The notes beneath the pieces were generated by a model, which did no database searches, was not told the DNA's origin, and saw only the letters and a program-made list of their open reading frames with translations. From assembly GCA_034670405.1 (NCBI GenBank), contig JAXDDX010000012.1, positions 4,486,501 to 4,550,500 of the forward strand: a stretch of DNA of 64,000 bases, in the 5' to 3' direction. How positions within the stretch are numbered: the first letter of the stretch is position 1; each line of letters begins with the position of its first letter. The position numbers and the translations under genes were made by a program. Below, piece by piece: positions 57,960-64,000 of the stretch. This DNA is from Hoplostethus atlanticus. Taxonomy: Eukaryota; Chordata; Actinopteri; Trachichthyiformes; Trachichthyidae.

Positions 57960-58335
57960 ACATAAACAAAAGTGATAAGAATTAGGTGAGAGAGTTGGGG
58001 TGATGACTGGTAACACAGGATTGTGTGGGTGGGAGGTGAGAGAGAGAGGGTGAAAATTGAAAGGTAATACAAATGAGAGAGAGAAGAGCAGAAATTGAGA
58101 AATAAAACAAGACAGAGATAGTATGAAGGCAGGTTACAGACCGAGAGAAAGGAGGAAAATGAAAGATTAAAGCGAGAAAGAATATGATGGGATGAGAGAC
58201 ACAAGGATAGAGAAGGGGGTATAATGAGAGCTAGAACAAGTGAGAAAGAATATGAAGGGAGTTGAGATAAAGAGTGGAGGGAGATAAAACAAGGGAGAGA
58301 GAGTATGGGGCATGAGAGAGTGAGAGAGAGGTTCT
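57960..58335. repeat. Purine-rich tract
   Basis: GAGAGAGA and AAGAATATGA-type degenerate repeats. They generate the 192-codon Ser/Leu-rich minus frame, which has no domain. Confidence 0.85.
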
Positions 58336-58339
58336 GTCT

Positions 58340-59270
58340 GCTGGCTAGTTTTCTAAGCCTATGTAAAGACAACATCGTGCAATGGATGAAAAACAGTTTT
58401 CTTTTCCCATCAGAGAAATGCTTTTGGCTGGAAGAAAACACATGGTTTAATGGATAGCCTCGCCTTGAATTACCTATATGCTCAGAGGTAAGTTTTGAGA
58501 AGGGAGATCCGGCCAAGGCAACGTTGGTTCCCAAATACCCTAACTCCCAACGACTCTAACTACCCTAAGAATGTGATGCAGCACAATGTACTGCTGCATC
58601 ATTGTGTTGCAGAGGTATTGTGTTGTGGTTCAGGTTTTGCTTGCGTTCAATTTATGCTACTCTCCCATTAATTATGCTTTCATAAACTAAACCAAATGTG
58701 GTTTGACCTTGTGTTTTGCTTTCATCAGTGAATTAAAATTGCGATGAAAATTCATGTTGTATTAATATGATTATAAACCATGCTTGAGCAGTTTTCATTC
58801 AATTTCATTCAGTGTGACTGCTGCGTACGAGAGGTTTAGGGATCCTGCCAAATAAACCCTTGAGGGTTTTGTTTAAAATTAGGGCACAATCTGCATAAAA
58901 TACAAGAAAATATCATGGGAAATACACAACTAAAAAAGCTTTTGGGTCATTTTTGTTGATATTTTATCATGCTGTAATTGAATCTTGTCCGCAGCATTGT
59001 CTGCCTAATGTATGTCATGACCATCAGTCAAGTTACAGGAAATAGTAACATTTTTTGCCATTATTTATTATCTATATGCCGTAGTTTAATAAACTATGAA
59101 TCAACACGCAAAGTGAAATCCTAGATGATGAAACTAGCAATGTATAGGCGGAGATTCTCTTTACATTTCTTAATACATTAATTTGCAATTAATTTGGCCT
59201 ACAGAGTTATGGGTTATTACATACTTAGTACTGTCATCTTCTCCTGGCTCCGTTTTCTACTCTCTCATGG
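58340..59270. other. Noncoding, AT-rich
   Basis: No feature is recognised. Confidence 0.6.
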
Positions 59271-59278
59271 GCCCAGTG

Positions 59279-59420
59279 CACAACAGGGAGGGACAAGAGA
59301 GAGAAGGGTGCCAACTTTGTGTCTCACCAGAGTATTAAGTCTTTGGAGAGGGTGTTGAACATAATTATACTGATATCCCCTCACATAGTGCAGAAACAAA
59401 GCAATACAGAGTGGGAGGAT
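59279..59420 (+). repeat. Dispersed repeat, copy 2
   Basis: Matches the antisense copy at 45.2 kb over at least 110 bases. Shared landmarks are GAGAAGGGTGCCAACT, CTCACCAGAGTATTAAGTC and CTGATATCCC. The frame gives SHQSIKSLERVLNIIILIS. Orientation is opposite to copy 1. Confidence 0.8.
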
Positions 59421-59920
59421 AGAGAGACGGAGGGCAGGAACTACTATAAGCTTTACTTCCATTCTACTTCCAGTCCCTTGATGATTGTCCCTATAGGAAC
59501 AAATATTTGTGGAGTTTATTTATGATTGCTGTGACAAAACTAGGTGATTTCATACTGTCGTCCTGGAAAAATGTAGGAACCAATAATTCAGGATGTTTCC
59601 TGTTTGTTTTTCTTTTGTTGCTGAAAAACACAAAGGTGCAATGCTTTTCGACATGCAGTTTGATTACATTATTTATTGCAGTGAAACAATTTGTAAAAGT
59701 TGTGTTCCTTGGAATTTTTCTAAAAGCAAATGAAGGCTCTTGGGCAGGATCAGGAATTGGCGAAAGCTGCATGCCTTTGCAACATTTGTGGAGAAGTGTT
59801 GATTATGCAAAACAATCTTGCAACCTCAAAAGTGCAAGTTGCCAGAGGTGGTTTGGTTTGATTGTGTCTGTGTTTGGCTGTGGGTATACTTCCTTTCATG
59901 TGTTTAACTTCTTATTTGTG
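59421..59920. other. Noncoding, nothing recognised
   Basis: The plus frame 59507-59947 (146 codons) has ordinary composition but ends in a GT repeat, and no domain is recognised. Confidence 0.45.
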
Positions 59921-60159
59921 TGTATGTGTATGTATGTGTGTGTGTGAGAGTGAGAGAGAGCAAGAGAGAGAAAAAGAGAAAGTGTGTCCTTCCTCTCCCC
60001 TCTCATAGAAGAGTTTTCTATTGTTGTCCCCTCTGTCATCTCTCCTGCCCCATGCTGTCGCAGCTTCTGCTCTCACTGTGGTTGGCAGTGCCAAGCCATC
60101 GTGATAGATCACTGTTATTACCACATGTTCTCCATTACTGGAGCCCAGCAGGGGGGTGG

Positions 60160-60161
<2 letters not shown>

Positions 60162-60216
<55 letters not shown>
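60162..60216. repeat. (CA)n microsatellite
   Basis: A CA run of about 55 bases. A short (TA)n at 60277-60288 and CA patches at 60302-60326 follow. Confidence 0.97.
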
Positions 60217-60219
<3 letters not shown>

Positions 60220-60460
60220 AGCTTTGTAGACATACTCGCACATCTCTGTGTTCTCAAAAGGTACAGATACACTCATATATATATATATAACCCCCATCGA
60301 ACACACACACACACTCACACACACACTTTGGTGGGTACATGCTCATGCATGAGCGCTCCCAGACAGAGGACCTAGACACATGCACATATACACAGACATA
60401 GGAAAGTAAACCCATTCAAGAAAGCACACACTAGAAGTGAGAAAACGCATGCAAGGAAAC

Positions 60461-61379
60461 TAGGGATGAGTTCGAATTTTCGAATTTTCGAATAGTCGTG
60501 CCAGTCTCCACATTCGATTTTCATGTCAGAGTCGAAAAAAAAATTATTAGTAGTATTATTATTTATTTTTAATGAATGGTTTAGTTACAACCTAAAAATA
60601 GGCTAATACTACTGTACTAATACTACTTTGGCGGCAGGACTTATCCTTACGCCCGGGTCACACTGGACGCGGAAGGAAAAGGAAGCGCCGCGATCAGCGC
60701 CGATCAAGCGAGCAGGAGTTTGGTTGTTCACACGCGCCGTTCGGCGCCGATCTGCGCTGGTTTTCTCAATGTAGGGGTTTGGTGTTTCTCTCTCTCCCTC
60801 CATCTCTCTCTGTCTGATTGTGTGTGTGTGCCTGCTCGTCGCTCTCTCTCTCTCTCAATTCAAAGGGACATGGGAAACATACGTTTACATTGCCAAAGGA
60901 AGTGTGAAATAAAAACAAAAAATGTACATACAATCTCTCTGTGTCTGCTTGTCTGTGTCTCTCTCGCCCTCTGTTTAGACACATAGACGGTACAAGTTTA
61001 GACACAACTGAGAAATATGTATATATATTGACTGGATATCCAACGCCATCATCAATCACGGTGTTTTATTTTGAAATTTGTTATATTTTGAAAATTGATC
61101 GGATGCTCTATGCCGTTCCTGTGTCTGACTTCCTGCCCAGCTTGGCACGATCACTCACGAATCGAGAAAAATTAGACCAGACGCCGAAACGATCGCTTGA
61201 AGTGCCTATTTATGTGCAATACCCTTTGATTTTAATGATCCATTCTATTGAAAAGAATAACTGAATTTTGTTTTTTTTGTTTTTTTTGGGGGGGGTGGTG
61301 GGGGGTCGAATATTCGAAATTCGGTCTTAAGAACAGTAGACTATTCGAAAATGATTTTGGTCAGTCATGCACATCCCTA
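60461..61379. mobile_element. hAT-like MITE, about 919 bp
   Basis: The ends begin TAGGGATG (left, 60461) and the complement of CATCCCTA (right, to 61379). A further inverted match ATTTTCGAATAGTC (60484-60497 against 61339-61352) lies near both termini. The flanks AAGGAAAC (60453-60460) and AAGGAAGG (61380-61387) match 6 of 8 bases, consistent with a decayed 8-bp duplication. No transposase frame is present. Internally there is a CpG-rich block (60645-60760), CT patches and a T/G-rich run near 61268-61307. Confidence 0.8.
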
Positions 61380-61566
61380 AAGGAAGGTTGAGAGGAGAGA
61401 GAGCCTGTGGTCAGTACCTTCTCACTGGTAGATTTTCTTTTTAAAGTTCCTCTCACGTGATACCTTAAAATGACAAAATCAATTACAAGTTGTCCAGAGT
61501 CATTACAGAACAAGTTACTCTTCGGATTCATACTGTCAGGTTATGTCTCAAGCCATATTTTTATAT

Positions 61567-61626
61567 ATGTGTTGTGTGTGTGTGTGTGTGTGTGTGTGTG
61601 GTGGCGGTGCGGGGGGGGGGGGGGGG
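61567..61626. repeat. (GT)n plus 16-base poly-G
   Basis: A GT run (61567-61600), then GGTGGCGGTGC and 16 consecutive G (61611-61626). Confidence 0.95.
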
Positions 61627-61699
61627 CACTTACTCTTTTCTGCCATGAGAGACTCCTCCCCTTTAAGCCTGCATGACTCACTGACTAGTTTTCTGTGAG

Positions 61700-62260
61700 C
61701 GTTGGTATGTGTGTCTGTCTGTGTGTGTGTGAACTGATATGTGTTGATATAAATGTGCAGTCTAGGTTTGTGTGAGTGCGTACATGTAGAAGTGTGTGTG
61801 CATTTGAGAATGCATTTGAGTGTGTGTACCCACAAATATGATGGACATTGGTGCTGCCTCACTTGTTACTTAGGAAACATCCAGAGCTGTTTAGCTTACA
61901 TTGTGTTTGCTCCTGGTGCTTTTATCCTCCCGATGGGAGAAATGAAGGACAGAGAGGCATCCGCCAGTCACGCATGCCGTAGTTTATGACAGAAGGACAC
62001 AAAGGTATTTGACGATATTACAGACAAGGCCTATTGTGTACAATTAATGTTGCTGTAGAGAGAATATAAAAGTAAAGCCTCCTTTAGCGGTGATACATGC
62101 AAGACAGAGAAAGAGAGACAGAGAGAGCTAACTGAGCAAAGATATCAAATACCAAGGGCTGGGGTGGAGAGAAGACGATATATAGAAAGAATGCTCAGAT
62201 AAAGTCAGCGAGAAAGCTGAGCAATTTCAAATATAAAAGTAGACTGAGAGATTGAGCGCT
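61700..62260. other. Noncoding, TG-rich and purine patches
   Basis: Cryptic TG repeats at 61700-61825 and a GA patch at 62101-62128. No coding signal is seen. Confidence 0.6.
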
Positions 62261-62261
62261 A

Positions 62262-62810
62262 GACAGAGAATGTAGACTCAGCATGAAAAAGGCAAAAAAA
62301 GAAAAACTAAGTGCATCTCTGTTCGAAGTTGCTCCAGAACCTGCCCGAGGGTTTGGCTTTAGTGAAGAGGATTGTGCTAAACCAGTTATGCCATGAGGAG
62401 AAAGTGGCAGACACTGTGCGAAAGTACACACAACTGAAAGTGACGTAACCGACACTGTCAGTACACAATAACTGTACCAATGCAACTTCCTACAGTAACA
62501 ATCTAAATACTAATATATGAATTACAGCATGAGTCACCTTTTCTGCTATGGGAGAGATAAGTGACAGTGGGGATAAGGAGAGAATGCTGAAGTGTTTTTC
62601 TTGTGAAAAGAAAAAAAGATGAGCAGATGGAAAGGGAGGCAGAGGATGTAGAGTCAGCATGTAAAATAAATAAAAAGAAAAATGTGCTTCTCGTATAATC
62701 CCACTGCAGACCTTTGCTTGAGGGTTCGGATTCAGTGAACGGGAATGTGTCTAAATGTTGTGCCAGGGGAAAGAGACAGCCATGAGGAGAAATTATACAA
62801 CGGGTAGTTT
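62262..62810. repeat. Decayed local direct duplication
   Basis: Copy A (about 62262-62412) and copy B (about 62641-62790) share, in order, ATGTAGASTCAGCATG, an A-rich AAAAAGAAAAA patch, a GACCTTTGCTTGAGGGTT-type block, TTCAGTGAA or TTTAGTGAA, and CCATGAGGAGAAA. The spacing is about 380 bases. Confidence 0.75.
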
Positions 62811-63024
62811 TGGTGAGGCAATCTGATTGGTTCAGGGGATGTTCCAGCTGTGCTGATAACTCCCATAAAGCATGGTTAGCTGTGCTTTATAAATAATGGA
62901 ACTGGCTGCCTTCCTAACTTATGGTGAGCAGGACATTAGTTTGTTTTTTCCTGCTTTTTTTATTCATGTATTTTGAAGAAAACCTTTCAGACAGCTGACA
63001 TGCATTGGCAACTTTTGTATAAAA

Positions 63025-63125
63025 GTTGTATTTTTTATTCATCCCCCAGTGGGAAATTCTATTTTCTTCCCCTCTGATTAGGATGCAGGCTCAGCCAGCT
63101 AGAGCAGTGTCCTCAGATCAGGTAT
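63025..63125 (-). mobile_element. Retroelement terminus fragment, antisense
   Basis: TTTTTTATTCATCCCCCAGT followed by GGGAAATTCTATTTTC matches the reverse of the AATAAA-containing 3' terminus seen at 39.4 and 41.7 kb. The remainder is too short and decayed to place. Confidence 0.55.
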
Positions 63126-63127
63126 GG

Positions 63128-63360
63128 GTTAAGTAGTAGCAGTTTAATGATGACACCCTGAAGAAGGCTTTGTGCCGAAACGTAGGTGGCATTTAACTGT
63201 ATTCAATTACTGCAAGGAGAGAATAGTGTGCGACTTTCATTCACTTTTTCATAGTTCATTTCCTGTTAGTCAGCACCTCACCATAGGGTGTGCATTCTTT
63301 TCCATTTCTCTTCAGTTTAATGATGCCAACAGTACTCAGCTGTGCCTTGAACCTAGCTGC
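63128..63360 (+). mobile_element. Possible Penelope-like element fragment
   Basis: CTGAAGAAGGCTTTGTGCCG then AAACGTAGG (63158-63185) is a word I associate with dispersed fish and amphibian retroelements, possibly Penelope-type. AGTGTGCGACTTTCATTC and a pyrimidine stretch follow. No coding sequence is present. The assignment is tentative. Confidence 0.35.
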
Positions 63361-64000
63361 ATCATGTTGTAGCTATAATCACACTGAAGAACACCGTTGA
63401 TTATTTTGCCATAACACACATTACGCAAACCTATATAACAGGCTCCCAAATAGTCTTCCGTAAGGAGCCCCCAGGGGGGGCCATTAGGTGAAAGAAATGA
63501 GTCAATGTGGAAATCCGTACTCTGTTTTGTAAGTCATATGTACAGTTTAACAATCCATGCTCTCAGTTTTGAAAACTGTGCGTTCAGTTTAACAATTTGT
63601 CAAAGGAACTTTTCCTACAGCAAACGGACACTGTTACACAAGCTGCGTCAAGCCAGCAAAACACCCACCGATATCAGTCTGACTAAAATGAACTAACATG
63701 TGATTCATAATGTGAGTCTCTGCCAGTGGGACTCAGTGCTTCATGCTTCAGTTCAATGTATCTTATCTCTGCTCTGATGTGTCTCATCATATTCAATGTA
63801 ACTTCCTCATGATACACTGGACCAATGCACTGCGGGTCAATTACTACATTTCTCTCCACAGTTAACCATACTGTCTGCCACACTGCTCAAATACACACAG
63901 CCATATAATACAAGCCCCCCGTAAATCCTGTAATTCTGCAGTAAGCTTTTTAAATTCTGCAATTGTACAATTGCAATTTCTGCAATATTCTGTGGACATA
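63361..64000. other. Noncoding, nothing recognised
   Basis: AT-rich. A direct repeat of CAGTTTAACAAT is seen at 63543 and 63586. No gene signal is seen. Confidence 0.55.

Noticed and set aside
57956..58534. 192-codon minus-strand frame
   Set aside because: It is the reverse reading of a purine-rich GAGAGA tract. No domain or conserved motif is seen.

Overview
The window reads as a gene-poor stretch of a vertebrate nuclear genome, almost certainly a ray-finned (teleost) fish. The evidence is the repeat content: several families of tRNA-derived SINEs with Pol III A and B boxes and LINE-like 3' tails (AAAGCGCTATATAAATG and AGCGACTTACAA types), decayed LINE copies of several clades (L1/Tx1-like, CR1/L2/Rex1-like, RTE-like, I/Nimb-like), hAT DNA transposons, and a very high density of (GT)n/(CA)n, (CT)n, (CTAT)n and (GGCA)n arrays. 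I see no operon, rRNA, functional tRNA, CRISPR array or complete protein-coding gene. Nearly all long open frames are either antisense readings of CA/CT-rich DNA or pieces of retrotransposons.

Layout. 0-10 kb: microsatellites, polypurine/polypyrimidine tracts, one tRNA-SINE (1.64 kb) and an old local duplication (6.7/7.0 kb). 10-22 kb: an L1/Tx1-type 3' end (10.5 kb), a well-preserved SINE with target-site duplication (14.4 kb), a CR1/L2-type LINE 3' end (16.3 kb), three SINE pieces (19.8, 20.5, 20.9 kb) and a second CR1/L2-type 3' end with (ATT)n tail (21.1-21.56 kb). 22-35 kb: mostly simple repeats, a tRNA-Lys-like SINE (28.4 kb) and a possible conserved regulatory element with paired octamers (23.5 kb). 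35-43 kb: an I/Nimb-like RNase H fragment, an RTE-like LINE end, a SINE, a 50-bp palindrome (40.75 kb) and an antisense CR1/Rex1-like LINE end with a CpG-rich insert (41.7-42.5 kb). 43-50 kb: (CTAT)n, a hAT first-exon fossil (45.6 kb), an acidic open frame (46.9 kb), a 21-bp minisatellite block (47.4 kb) and a complete 1.33-kb deleted hAT copy with a perfect 8-bp target duplication (48.47-49.79 kb). 50-64 kb: more simple repeats, one plausible terminal coding exon on the minus strand (54.7-54.9 kb, unidentified), an L1/Tx1 ORF1 relic with a 13-residue repeat split by a later retroelement (56.7-57.8 kb), a 0.92-kb hAT-like MITE (60.46-61.38 kb), a second local duplication (62.3/62.6 kb) and a possible Penelope-type fragment (63.1 kb).

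The genes here do not work together as a system; the window is best read as intergenic or intronic DNA carrying layers of transposon insertions. The items most worth checking are the unidentified exon, the 50-bp palindrome, the hAT copy with intact TSD and partly preserved transposase, the nested insertion in the L1 ORF1 repeat array, and the candidate noncoding regulatory elements. Family names come from remembered sequence signatures, not from a database search.
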